Source: Planctomycetota bacterium (GTDB lineage Bacteria; Planctomycetota; UBA8742; UBA2392). From it: DNA of 64,000 bases. The notes below the pieces were generated by a model. It saw nothing but the letters and a program-made list of their open reading frames with translations, did not search any database and was not told where the DNA came from. The stretch spans positions 186,001 to 250,000 of the forward strand of contig JAIOJA010000042.1 in assembly GCA_019912315.1 (NCBI GenBank). Direction: 5' to 3'. Positions 46,240 through 54,382 of this stretch are shown one piece after another (the stretch's first letter is position 1; every line of letters starts with the position of its first letter). A program made the position numbers and the translations under genes.

Positions 46240-48813
46240 ATGAGCAAGCCTGAAGGCGGGCATCGCCTGCATGAGAAGCTGCAACCGGCGGCCGGCGACC
46301 ATTCCGAAGACTCCTACCGCAAGCGCCCCGGTGAAATCCTGGACCGGTTCGAGCGTGGCGGACACGCCGACAAGGTCGATCTGCTTACCGGCAAGATTAC
46401 GCCGGACGGCCACGCCGTACCGCAGGCTGAACGCGTCAAGCAGGCCGAGCTGAATCGTGAATGGCTGAACGAAGAGCGCCGGCGCCTGCAGGCCAGCAAG
46501 GGCGAGCCGGTTGCCTACGCGCAAAATGCAATGGGCGAAGCACACGCCCCGGATGCACTGGATCGCTACCTCAAAACCCAGGGCAAGTTCGGCAGCGCAA
46601 ATGAAAACGACCTCAAGGCCAAGGCCGCAGCGGCCCAGGAGTACGCGGCAAAGCTGGCGAGCGAATACTACCAGGCGGAAGGCGGGAGTTTGGTCGCCGG
46701 AGCAACTGCCGAAACCTCCGACTCCCGACTCCCGACTCCCGACTCCTTCACCCGTTCCGACTTCCTTCCTACATCACAGGCCGATATGGAAGCCCGGGGT
46801 TGGGCGCAGTGCGACTTCGTGCTCGTGTCCGGCGACGCCTACGTTGATCACCCGAGCTTCGCCAACGCCGTGATATCTCGCGTGCTTGAGTGGGCTGGAT
46901 TCAAGGTTGGTATTCTTGCGCAGCCCGACTACACGGACCCGCAAGCATTTAAGGCTCTCGGCACTCCTCGTCTGGGCTTCCTGGTCAGCGCCGGAAACCT
47001 GGACAGCAACCTGAACGCCTACACCGCGCACAAACTGCCGCGCAGCGACGACCCGTACTCGCCGGGCGGCAAGCCGGGCAAGCGCCCCGTGCGCGCTACC
47101 ATCGTCTACTGCAACATGCTTCGCAGAGCATTCGGCAAAGTGCCCATCATTGTCGGCGGCATCGAAGCCAGCCAGCGCCGCTTCAGCCATTACGACTACT
47201 GGGACGACAAAGTCCGCCGCAGCGTTCTGCTTGACAGCAACGCGGACATGTTGGTGTTCGGGATGGGCGAGACACAGATCGTCGAGCTTGCTCACCGCCT
47301 AAATCGTGGCGAGCCAATTCGCGAAATCACCGACGTGCGCGGCACGGCCTACGTCAAGAAAGATGCCGCGTTCCTCGACACGCCCGAGTTTGCAGAACGT
47401 TTCGGCAAACCTAAGTTCACTCTAGATCACGAAAATCTGCTAGCCCCCAAAGAGCCCCGGCCGAAAGGCCGGGGACCCGCCGAAGGCGGGAACCTCGACA
47501 GAGTGCAGGAACACCAGGTCGTCAGCCCGGGCACCGTCCCGCAACATCGCAAAAACTACGCCGTCGCTTTCAAGACGATCTTTGACCAGCAGGACCCTGT
47601 GCGCGGGCGCCCGCTGGTACAGCGCACCGGCAAGCTGCATGTAGTACAGCTGCCGCCTGCGCGCCTGCAAAGTGAAGAAGAACTCGACCGCTGGTACGAC
47701 CTGCCCTACACGCGCCTGCCCCACCCGGACTACAAAGCACAAGGAGGCGTGCCGGCCTGGCTGACGACGCAGCATTCGATCATCACTCACCGAGGCTGCA
47801 TGGGAAGCTGCACCTTTTGCGCAATCTGGATGCACCAGGGGCGCACGATCCAGTCACGCAGCGCCGACAGCATCGTGAAAGAGGCCGAGAGCATCACCGG
47901 CATGCCCAGTTTCAAAGGCTACATCAGCGACGTTGGCGGCCCGACCGCGAACATGTACGGGAACTACTGTTCCGTCCAGCAGACCCTCGGTGCGTGCAAA
48001 GATCGCGACTGCCTGCTGCCCGACCCCTGCCCAGCGCTGCGCCAGCACATCGACACGCAGCTAGACATGCTGAAACGGGTACGCGCTGTGCCGGGTGTAA
48101 AGAAGGCGTTCATCGCCAGCGGTATCCGCCACGACATGCTGATCGACGACAATAACACCAAAGGGCTCGGTGACAGCTACATCGAGAACCTGGCCGCGCA
48201 TCACACCAGCGGGCATTTGAAAGTCGCGCCAGAGCATTTGTCCGACGATGTACTGATGCGCATGCGCAAGCCGGGATTACACAAGTACGAGGAGTTCAAG
48301 ACGCGCTTCATTGAAGCCAGTAAGCGCGTCGGCAAAGAGCAATATCTGGTCGCCTACTTCGTCAGCAGTCACCCGGGCTGCACCATGGACGAGCAGATCC
48401 GCCTGGCCGAGTACTTCAAGAAAAACAACTGGTCGCCCGAGCAGGTGCAGGATTTCATCCCGACACCCATGACGCCCGCGACAGCGATGTTCTATTCAGG
48501 GCACGATCCGGAGACCGGCGACTTCGTCTACACCCCCACCACCATGCGCGAAAAGCGCCGACAGCGTGCGCTGATGCAATTCAAGCGCCCCGAGTTCCAC
48601 GGACGCGTACGCAAAGCCCTGCGTGAAGCCGGACGCACAGATCTGATCGGCAGCCACAAGGACGCGCTTGTCACACCCGGCATCGAGCAGGACTGGGAAG
48701 ACGACAACCCGGCCCGTCCGGCCGGCATAGGCAGCGGCCCGTCCACGCTAAAGAAACGCAACAACCCCTACCGGGGGCGGAAGCCCGGTGGCAGGCGCCG
48801 CCGCGGGAAATAG
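46240..48813 (+). CDS. YgiQ-family radical SAM protein with N-terminal extension and repeat insertions
   Basis: 857 residues; AAAGGA precedes ATG 46240. The radical SAM cluster motif CMGSCTFC has C520, C524 and C527 (CX3CX2C). Family blocks include 'VSGDAYVDHPSFANAVISRVLEWAGFKVGILAQPDY', 'PIIVGGIEASQRRFSHYDYWDDKVRRSVLLDSNADMLVFGMGE', 'TSGHLKVAPEHLSDDVLMRMRKPG' and 'SSHPGCTMDEQIRLAEYFKKNNWSPEQVQDFIPTPMT'. The first about 165 residues are a charged extension absent from E. coli YgiQ. Two repeat insertions are in frame: a 7-base tandem repeat (46720-46747) and a hairpin element (47451-47490). The biological role of YgiQ proteins is not established; the radical chemistry is predicted. Confidence 0.93.
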   Translation: MSKPEGGHRLHEKLQPAAGDHSEDSYRKRPGEILDRFERGGHADKVDLLTGKITPDGHAVPQAERVKQAELNREWLNEERRRLQASKGEPVAYAQNAMGEAHAPDALDRYLKTQGKFGSANENDLKAKAAAAQEYAAKLASEYYQAEGGSLVAGATAETSDSRLPTPDSFTRSDFLPTSQADMEARGWAQCDFVLVSGDAYVDHPSFANAVISRVLEWAGFKVGILAQPDYTDPQAFKALGTPRLGFLVSAGNLDSNLNAYTAHKLPRSDDPYSPGGKPGKRPVRATIVYCNMLRRAFGKVPIIVGGIEASQRRFSHYDYWDDKVRRSVLLDSNADMLVFGMGETQIVELAHRLNRGEPIREITDVRGTAYVKKDAAFLDTPEFAERFGKPKFTLDHENLLAPKEPRPKGRGPAEGGNLDRVQEHQVVSPGTVPQHRKNYAVAFKTIFDQQDPVRGRPLVQRTGKLHVVQLPPARLQSEEELDRWYDLPYTRLPHPDYKAQGGVPAWLTTQHSIITHRGCMGSCTFCAIWMHQGRTIQSRSADSIVKEAESITGMPSFKGYISDVGGPTANMYGNYCSVQQTLGACKDRDCLLPDPCPALRQHIDTQLDMLKRVRAVPGVKKAFIASGIRHDMLIDDNNTKGLGDSYIENLAAHHTSGHLKVAPEHLSDDVLMRMRKPGLHKYEEFKTRFIEASKRVGKEQYLVAYFVSSHPGCTMDEQIRLAEYFKKNNWSPEQVQDFIPTPMTPATAMFYSGHDPETGDFVYTPTTMREKRRQRALMQFKRPEFHGRVRKALREAGRTDLIGSHKDALVTPGIEQDWEDDNPARPAGIGSGPSTLKKRNNPYRGRKPGGRRRRGK
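46720..46747 (+). repeat. Four-copy tandem repeat of a 7-base unit inside the YgiQ gene
   Basis: Unit GACTCCC is present three times exactly and a fourth time as GACTCCT. Translation through the three phases gives 'DSRLPTPDS'. It sits in the linker between the N-terminal extension and the conserved YgiQ domain. A two-copy relative, GATTCCC, occurs at 53414-53427. Confidence 0.85.
47451..47490 (+). repeat. REP-like hairpin element, copy 3, inserted in frame in the YgiQ gene
   Basis: AGAG leads to the eight-base GC stem 47455-47462 paired with 47467-47474 around GAAA, as in the two intergenic copies. A second small hairpin (47476-47481 with 47485-47490, GAA loop) follows directly. The 40-base insertion adds 'EPRPKGRGPAEGG' to the protein without breaking the frame. 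Confidence 0.78.
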
Positions 48814-48851
48814 GTCCACTCGACGGCCGGGTGTTCTGGTAATCTGGCTGC

Positions 48852-49907
48852 ATGATCCAGCCCGGCATGGAATCCGTTCCGTCCGACGAAGAGGCGCTCA
48901 TTGAGCGCCTTGTAACGCAGAATCTGAAACTTCTGGACGAAAGCACACGCCCGATAATGCGCGGGCAACACCCCAAACATCACGGCTGCGTTCGTGCCGA
49001 GTTCGTTGTTGAAGACGGACTTGATGGGCAGCTTCGACACGGACTGTTTGCCGAGCCCGCGACGTTCCCCGCGTTGATCCGTTTCAGCAACGGCGCGTCC
49101 ATGGATGACCGCAAGGGCGACGCGCACGGCATGGCGATCAAGCTGTTTGACGTGCCGGGTGACAAGTTGCTTGCGCAGGGCAACACACACGACTTCGTGC
49201 TGATTGACCACCCTGTGTTTTTCGCCCGCGACGCGGCCGGCTACGTTGAGCTGTTTGACGCACTGCTCAAGGCCAAGCAGTCCGTGCTTCCGAAGCTGGC
49301 GTTTTTCCTTCCGCGTTTCATAGCGGAAATGGGGCACGTCTACCTGACCCACCTGCACAACCATCCGGACGAACTGGCGATCATGCGCGCCATGATCTCA
49401 AAGCACCCGGATTCGCCGCTGGCGTCGAGATACTGGAGCACGACGCCCTATCGGCTGGGCCCCCATGCGGTGAAATGGTGCGCGCAGCCTCACGCGGCGC
49501 CTGCGCCGTCACCCTCGGATTCAGCTGACAAGCTGCGTATCGCGCTGGCAAATCATCTCGCCACAAGTGAAGCATCGTTCGACTTCATGGTGCAGTTGCA
49601 GACCGAACCGGAGTCCATGCCGATTGAAGATCCCCGGCGAGAGTGGGACGCCCAGCGTTCGCCGTGGCGGAAGGTGGCCACTCTGAAGCTGCCTGTACAG
49701 AAGCCGGACACACCCGAGCTGATGACATTCTGCGAACACCTTGCATTCAACCCATGGCGCTGCCTGCCGGAACATCGGCCATTGGGCGGGGTCAATCGCG
49801 CGCGCAAGGCGATCTACGACGCGCTCTCGCGCAGACGGCATGAGTTGAATGGGGTCGCGCAAGCCGAACCGGACTTGTCGGAGTTTCAGCAACTCTGGGC
49901 AAGTTGA
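48852..49907 (+). CDS. Catalase-fold haem protein (catalase-like family)
   Basis: 351 residues, clearly shorter than a classical catalase (around 480 or more). Catalase-fold blocks are visible: 'MRGQHPKHHGCVRAEFVVEDGLD' with the distal-His position, 'FPALIRFSNGASMDDRKGDAHGMAIKLFDVPGD', 'THDFVLIDHPVFFARDAAGYVELF', and the C-terminal 'AFNPWRCLPEHRPLGGVNRARKAIYDALSRRRHE' typical of the catalase-like branch. The proximal haem-Tyr motif of true catalases (RxxxY) is not apparent in the last part. It may be a haem-dependent peroxidase. The start may be ATG 48852 or 48867; no strong Shine-Dalgarno precedes either. Confidence 0.8.
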   Translation: MIQPGMESVPSDEEALIERLVTQNLKLLDESTRPIMRGQHPKHHGCVRAEFVVEDGLDGQLRHGLFAEPATFPALIRFSNGASMDDRKGDAHGMAIKLFDVPGDKLLAQGNTHDFVLIDHPVFFARDAAGYVELFDALLKAKQSVLPKLAFFLPRFIAEMGHVYLTHLHNHPDELAIMRAMISKHPDSPLASRYWSTTPYRLGPHAVKWCAQPHAAPAPSPSDSADKLRIALANHLATSEASFDFMVQLQTEPESMPIEDPRREWDAQRSPWRKVATLKLPVQKPDTPELMTFCEHLAFNPWRCLPEHRPLGGVNRARKAIYDALSRRRHELNGVAQAEPDLSEFQQLWAS

Positions 49908-49910
49908 CTC

Positions 49911-50397
49911 AGGCTACCAGCCAAAACTTGCACTCTCGACGCCCGCGCGACACCCTGGTCTGCTGGCGGCGCTCCAGCGACTCGAGGGCGCGATCAACGA
50001 AGAGCAGATGATCGCCATGAACGCCTCGGTTGTCGTGGACAAGAACCCCGAGGCGGTCGTCGCGCGCAGTTTTCTTTCGGCGCTGCGCGACTTCGCCAGG
50101 GGCGGCGAAACGCCGACAGGCGAGAACATCCGCAACACGCACGCGGGCTTGAAAGGGATTAACCCGGCCCTGCTGGAATCGGCACAGGCTCTTGGCTTGC
50201 CGCCCGGCGCGCGCCTGCGTCTTGTGGAATTGCCGCTCGCCGGGCGATCTATCCTGGCCGGCATCTCACGTCAGGACAACGTGCAGATTCTCAGCGGCGC
50301 CATACCGGCCGCCGTTCTGGCGCTGATCCTGCAAGGTCTGTTCGAACTGGGGGAGCGGGCCGTGATTCCACGCGGGCTGCGACTGCAAAACCGCTGA
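49911..50397 (+). pseudogene. Remnant of an osmoprotectant ABC transporter (OpuC/ProW-type), pieces joined in one frame
   Basis: The open frame 49849-50397 contains two families' tails but no start of its own. 'LLAALQRLEGAINEEQMIAMNASVVVDKNPEAVVARSFL' matches the C-terminus of a quaternary-amine substrate-binding protein. It is followed by permease pieces: 'NIRNTHAGLKGINPALLESAQALGLPPGARLRLVELPLAGRSILAGI', then directly 'DNVQILSGAIPAAVLALILQGLFELGERAVIPRGLR'. The permease segment that normally lies between these (a TATIAALIGAGGLG-type stretch) and most of the N-terminal helices are missing. I therefore call it a decayed gene after internal deletions. All pieces still share one frame, so a short translated product cannot be excluded. 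Confidence 0.75.
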
Positions 50398-50473
50398 ACC
50401 TTTCCGCCGCAATAGCGTTTGCATCAGAAGCCTACCCTTCCCGGGGTCAGTTCCGAGGATCAAAGGAACTGCC

Positions 50474-52144
50474 ATGGCAATGCAGGAGCAACATGGGCTG
50501 CTAGTCCAGCCCGACGCAAGTTATCTCGATGCAGAGGCACCTTCAGAAGAAAATCTGGGCGCTGTAGCAAGCGTTCCGTGGGTTGCTGTCGCACTGGCGG
50601 TACATGCCGTGCTGTTGATGGTCGCATGGTTCATCATGCCGCCGTCCGCGGAGCGCCTGCCCATGATGATCACCACCGTATCGAATGACGTTCTGCCTGA
50701 TCCGCCGCCGCCGATCCAGCAACCGGAACGCCAAATCGAGTTCCCCGACGATCACCCGGTCCAGAACGAGCCCACCGAAGACAAGCGCGTGCAGACCGAC
50801 GACGACACACACGCTGAGGACAACACCAACGACCCGTTCAAGGACCTCGCCAAAAACCCCAACGAAAACCCCTCCGACAACGAGTCGCCACATCCGAACA
50901 AGAAGTCCAGCACCTCTGCGGTTGGTTTGGCCGGCGGCGCCGGCGGCGGCGGTGGCCCGGGCGGCAAAGGCGGGTACTTTGACAAGCGCCCCGGACCAAC
51001 CGGCACCGGCGACCCGCACAAAACCAAAACCGACGACGCGCTGCGCTGGCTGACGGACCACCAGAACCGCGAGGGGTACTGGAGCTCCACCCAGTTCGGC
51101 CAGGACTCGACGCGCACCACTGCACGGCACACCTACAACGTAGACTTCGTCAACGTCGGCAAGGCAGACGGCGACACAGGCTGGGAAGCCACCTGCGACG
51201 CGGGGCTTACCGGGCTGGCAATGCTCGCCTACACCGGCAAGGGCTACGACCACAAGACTGCGCCATTTGCCCGCCCTCTTCGACAGGGCGCATTGTACCT
51301 GCGCAAGATCCAGGACAACGACGGATGTTTCGGCGCCAAAGACGACGACCACTTCATGTACAACCACGCCATCTGCACCATGGCCATGGCGGAGTTGCTG
51401 GGGCTGTCCGGGGACCTGGTGCTGAAGCCGATCGTGGACCGAGCCGTCGATTTCATCCTGAAGGCGCAGAACCCGGGCATGGGCTGGCGCTACGGCGTGC
51501 GCCCCGACAGAAACGACACCTCCGTGACAGGCTGGATGGTGCTGACCCTGCACACCGCGGAAATGGCCGGCGTGCATTTCGACAAGCACAAGTGCTACAA
51601 CGACGCGACCGTGTGGTTCGAAGAAGTTACGGTAAGCAAAGACGGCTACCTGAAAACCGGGTACGACAGCCCTGGCAGCGACAACGCCCGGCTGCGGTCC
51701 ATGAGCGACACTTATGACGCCAACCCGTCCATGGACGCAATCTATGTGATGAGCATGCTGTTCATGGGCAAACGTGACTTGAAAGACCAGGACATCCGCA
51801 GCCTGACGCGCGTCTGTGTCGAAAAGGAGTATCTGCCAAAGTGGGAGCACAACAAGATCGACTTCTACTACTGGTACTACGCCAGCCTCGCGCTTTACCA
51901 GGTTGGCGGCAGCGCCTGGGACCAGTGGTCAAACGCCATGGTCAAGACCCTGCTGGACCACCAGCGCGGCAGCCATGCCAAGGACCGCGAGGCCAACCTG
52001 ATCACGCCCGAAGCGCTGGACGAACACGGAAGCTGGGACCCGGTAGGGGCCTGGGGCAGCGCGGGCGGACGAGTGTACGCGACCGCCATCAACTGCCTGA
52101 CACTGGAAACGTTCTATCGCCACCAGCGAGTCGAAGACAAATAG
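50474..52144 (+). CDS. Membrane-anchored squalene-cyclase/prenyltransferase-like toroid protein
   Basis: 556 residues behind AAAGGAACTGCC. One membrane helix at about 33-53 is followed by a Pro/Asp/Asn-rich periplasmic spacer, a glycine-rich hinge (AGGAGGGGGPGGKGG), and a terpenoid-cyclase-like alpha/alpha toroid from about residue 190 ('DALRWLTDHQNREGYWSS', 'GLAMLAYTGKGYDH', 'AVDFILKAQNPGMGWRYGVRPDRNDTSVTGWMVLTLHTA', 'YYASLALYQVGGSAW'). The N-terminal helix-plus-Pro arrangement recalls TonB/ExbD-energised proteins. Catalytic residues of true squalene cyclases (DxDD) are not seen. Similar exported proteins are common in planctomycetes and are of unknown function. Confidence 0.82.
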   Translation: MAMQEQHGLLVQPDASYLDAEAPSEENLGAVASVPWVAVALAVHAVLLMVAWFIMPPSAERLPMMITTVSNDVLPDPPPPIQQPERQIEFPDDHPVQNEPTEDKRVQTDDDTHAEDNTNDPFKDLAKNPNENPSDNESPHPNKKSSTSAVGLAGGAGGGGGPGGKGGYFDKRPGPTGTGDPHKTKTDDALRWLTDHQNREGYWSSTQFGQDSTRTTARHTYNVDFVNVGKADGDTGWEATCDAGLTGLAMLAYTGKGYDHKTAPFARPLRQGALYLRKIQDNDGCFGAKDDDHFMYNHAICTMAMAELLGLSGDLVLKPIVDRAVDFILKAQNPGMGWRYGVRPDRNDTSVTGWMVLTLHTAEMAGVHFDKHKCYNDATVWFEEVTVSKDGYLKTGYDSPGSDNARLRSMSDTYDANPSMDAIYVMSMLFMGKRDLKDQDIRSLTRVCVEKEYLPKWEHNKIDFYYWYYASLALYQVGGSAWDQWSNAMVKTLLDHQRGSHAKDREANLITPEALDEHGSWDPVGAWGSAGGRVYATAINCLTLETFYRHQRVEDK

Positions 52145-52161
52145 CCATCGGAGAAACGGGC

Positions 52162-52198
52162 CAGGCGACGGGAGTTCCTTCCCGTCGCCTGTTTTTTT
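52162..52198 (+). terminator. Intrinsic terminator after the toroid-protein gene
   Basis: A perfect twelve-base stem (52162-52173 with 52180-52191, GTTCCT loop) is followed by seven T at 52192-52198, starting 18 bases past the stop. Confidence 0.92.
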
Positions 52199-52311
52199 AC
52201 AGGCAATTTCAAGCGCCCCTTGCGCAACAACATGCGCATCCCCCATTCGTTTTGTGTTGAGTGGATGCAACCACGCCGGGCCTCGCTATACTGTTCGAGG
52301 TGGAGGAATCT

Positions 52312-52911
52312 GTGAATCCGAACGACTTCAATCTGGATATGCTCATCAACTCCATGAAGGAGCTGCGCCAGATGCAGCTCAATGACCAGGTCCGCAGCGC
52401 CCTGGCCAGTGCCAAGTTGCAGCTCGATGCCGCCACTCTCGACAACATCATTCATGAGCTTGAAACCGACATTGAGGAACACATCGAACGCCTGGAACGC
52501 ATTGCCGGCGTACTCAACGAGGAAGAGCGCAAACACCCCGAACAAATGCCCGGGTTGCGCCGCCAGGAAGTCGCCTTCCAGAGCGGCTGCGACTTTGAAG
52601 AAGTGGACACCCTGTGCGAGGCCTTCAGCCGCGCCCGCGAGATTCTTGCCGGGCTCAAGGGTCAGCAAAGCGGCGTAATCGACGTAAAACTTCTGTTCAG
52701 CAACCTGCCCGGCTTGACCGGGCTGGAATTCAATGAAGATGGACAGCCAGCCGGGTTCCTGCGCGGCATTCTCGACGGCGCCATTCAGGTCCCGAAGACC
52801 GAGCCCAACCTGGATGCCATCGCCGCGCGAAACGATGAGTTCGAGGCGCTGTTTGACCTCGAGGCCCCGGGCGCGCCAAAGAACCGCCTGCCGAAAGACT
52901 GGAAGCCCTGA
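52312..52911 (+). CDS. Hypothetical acidic helical protein
   Basis: 199 residues from GTG 52312, which has a strong GAGGTGGAGG six bases upstream; an in-frame ATG at 52261 would precede a TATACT -10-like box at 52287-52292, so I prefer the GTG. The protein is helical and acidic: 'NLDMLINSMKELRQMQLNDQVRSALASAKLQLDAATLDNIIHELETDIEEHIERLERIAGVL'. It has no signal or membrane segment. The C-terminal part ends 'NRLPKDWKP'. I recognise no family. It stands alone between a terminator and rpsP. Confidence 0.75.
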   Translation: MNPNDFNLDMLINSMKELRQMQLNDQVRSALASAKLQLDAATLDNIIHELETDIEEHIERLERIAGVLNEEERKHPEQMPGLRRQEVAFQSGCDFEEVDTLCEAFSRAREILAGLKGQQSGVIDVKLLFSNLPGLTGLEFNEDGQPAGFLRGILDGAIQVPKTEPNLDAIAARNDEFEALFDLEAPGAPKNRLPKDWKP

Positions 52912-53109
52912 CAGCAGATTTTGACGCCGCGAAGAGCGCGAATCGCCGACAACCACACCCCGAAATTTGCCCGCCACCGGAATCGGCCCGCCTATTGCAA
53001 CCCAGCCCCCCTCTCGTTACCCTTTCGCGCCCGATTCACGGGTTGATGACTTATTTGATACGCCCGGCGGGGCAAGGCATGAGCACGCAAGGCGCTGGAG
53101 AACAGACAC

Positions 53110-53406
53110 ATGGTCAAGATTCGTCTCACTCGGACGGGACGCAAGCATTACCACACCTTCCGTATCGTAGCGGCCGACACCACGAGCCCCCGCGATGGTC
53201 GATTCATCGAGAATCTGGGGCACTACAACCCGAATCTCAAGAACACCGAAGAGGGTCACCTGGTGATCCACAAGGATCGCATCGAGCACTGGCTCGGCAA
53301 AGGCGCGCAGCCCAGCGATACGGTCTGGAACCTGCTGCGCAAGCAGGGCATCAACAAGGCCACGGCCAGGACGCTTCGCCAGAAGCTGTCCGCCGCGTCG
53401 GCCTAG
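53110..53406 (+). CDS. rpsP: 30S ribosomal protein bS16
   Basis: 98 residues; GGAG lies nine bases before ATG 53110. The bS16 signature is at the N-terminus (MVKIRLTRTGRKHYHTFRIVAADTTSPRDGRFIENLGHYNP), followed by 'DRIEHWLGKGAQPSDTVWNLLRK'. The C-terminal ASA end is slightly longer than E. coli S16. In many bacteria rpsP is followed by rimM-trmD-rplS; here it is followed by an EF-hand lipoprotein instead. ffh, another common neighbour, is 8 kb away on the opposite strand, so the ancestral cluster is broken. Confidence 0.97.
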   Translation: MVKIRLTRTGRKHYHTFRIVAADTTSPRDGRFIENLGHYNPNLKNTEEGHLVIHKDRIEHWLGKGAQPSDTVWNLLRKQGINKATARTLRQKLSAASA

Positions 53407-53413
53407 TTGACCC

Positions 53414-53427
53414 GATTCCCGATTCCC
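53414..53427 (+). repeat. Two-copy 7-base tandem repeat at the start of the EF-hand lipoprotein gene
   Basis: Unit GATTCCC twice in a row. It differs by one base from the GACTCCC unit at 46720-46747. Its position, eight bases after the rpsP stop and just upstream of the next gene's signal sequence, makes the start codon of that gene unclear. Confidence 0.6.
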
Positions 53428-53441
53428 GTTTCGCTTGCGGG

Positions 53442-54374
53442 GTGCTCGCGATAATACTCTCGTTTCTGACGGCGGGCTGTATCGGCCCAGCCCCTCGTCC
53501 GAAAGCCCTGGACGAGGAGAAGCAACAGAGCGCCGAGTTGCTGAAGCCAGATGTACGCGGTCCGGTTGATGCCCAGCGAAGTACTGAAGACGACCCGGCT
53601 GACCCCGTGCTCAAGGACGATGTGCTGCAACTCGCCTCAGACATCCCGCTACAGCGCGTGCAAGCCAATAACCGCATCAAGCAGGCGGGTCTGGAGGGAT
53701 TGCTCGCGGCCGCCGACTTTCTGGACGATGAGGACGCAACGCCCGAGCAACTGGTGGAAGCTCTGCGCTTGCTTGCGTCGGCGGATCTGTCCGAGTTCGA
53801 GCCCTCGCAGGTCGCCCACACACGCGACCAGCTCGCCGTTGCACTCGTACACAAGGATTCGCGTGTGCGCATAGAGGCTGCCCGCGCTATGCAGGTACAC
53901 GGCCCCGGCGCCCAACGGACACTGTTCCTTACGGCAATCGGCGACACGGAGCGCCGCGTGCGCTGGGCAGTTGTGCGGCGGTTCAATGACCACCCGAACG
54001 AGCTGGACAAAGAGCAGCGCGAGATTCTGCTGGACTACCTGAGCGCCGGCACCCGCGAGGACTTTGAAACGGCGGATACGGACGGCAACAACGTCCTTAG
54101 CCGCCGCGAATTCAAGGACACAGCCGAGCGCTTCGAGCGTCTGGCGGGCGGTGACGACGAAATCAGTGAAGATGAATGGACCAGCCCTTACAGCAGTGAA
54201 ATCCGCGCCGATGTCGTGGCGCTGTTGTTGCGCCTTCATGCCAAGCTGACACCAAATGAGCGCCCGGAAAGCTATAACCCGTGGCTTGCGTCGTCGGACC
54301 AGCTTGACGTACTGGCAGAGTGGCAGCGCTGGAACGCGCGTGTCGCGGACACCAAGACAGGCAAAGACGAATAG
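53442..54374 (+). CDS. Lipoprotein with HEAT-like region and EF-hand motif; start uncertain
   Basis: About 310 residues. A lipobox 'LSFLTAGC' follows a hydrophobic signal, but the nearest in-frame GTG (53442) leaves a very short signal with no basic residue, and no ATG or TTG is available between it and rpsP. An ATT at 53415 inside the short repeat is possible. The mature part is helical, with a HEAT-like section around 'LAVALVHKDSRVRIEAARAMQVHG' and 'AIGDTERRVRWAVVRRFNDHP'. An EF-hand-like loop, 'DTDGNNVLSRREF', follows, with a paired 'GGDDEISEDEW' loop. The two loops probably bind Ca2+. Eight bases separate its stop from the next gene. Confidence 0.7.
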   Translation: MLAIILSFLTAGCIGPAPRPKALDEEKQQSAELLKPDVRGPVDAQRSTEDDPADPVLKDDVLQLASDIPLQRVQANNRIKQAGLEGLLAAADFLDDEDATPEQLVEALRLLASADLSEFEPSQVAHTRDQLAVALVHKDSRVRIEAARAMQVHGPGAQRTLFLTAIGDTERRVRWAVVRRFNDHPNELDKEQREILLDYLSAGTREDFETADTDGNNVLSRREFKDTAERFERLAGGDDEISEDEWTSPYSSEIRADVVALLLRLHAKLTPNERPESYNPWLASSDQLDVLAEWQRWNARVADTKTGKDE

Positions 54375-54382
54375 GAAACCAG

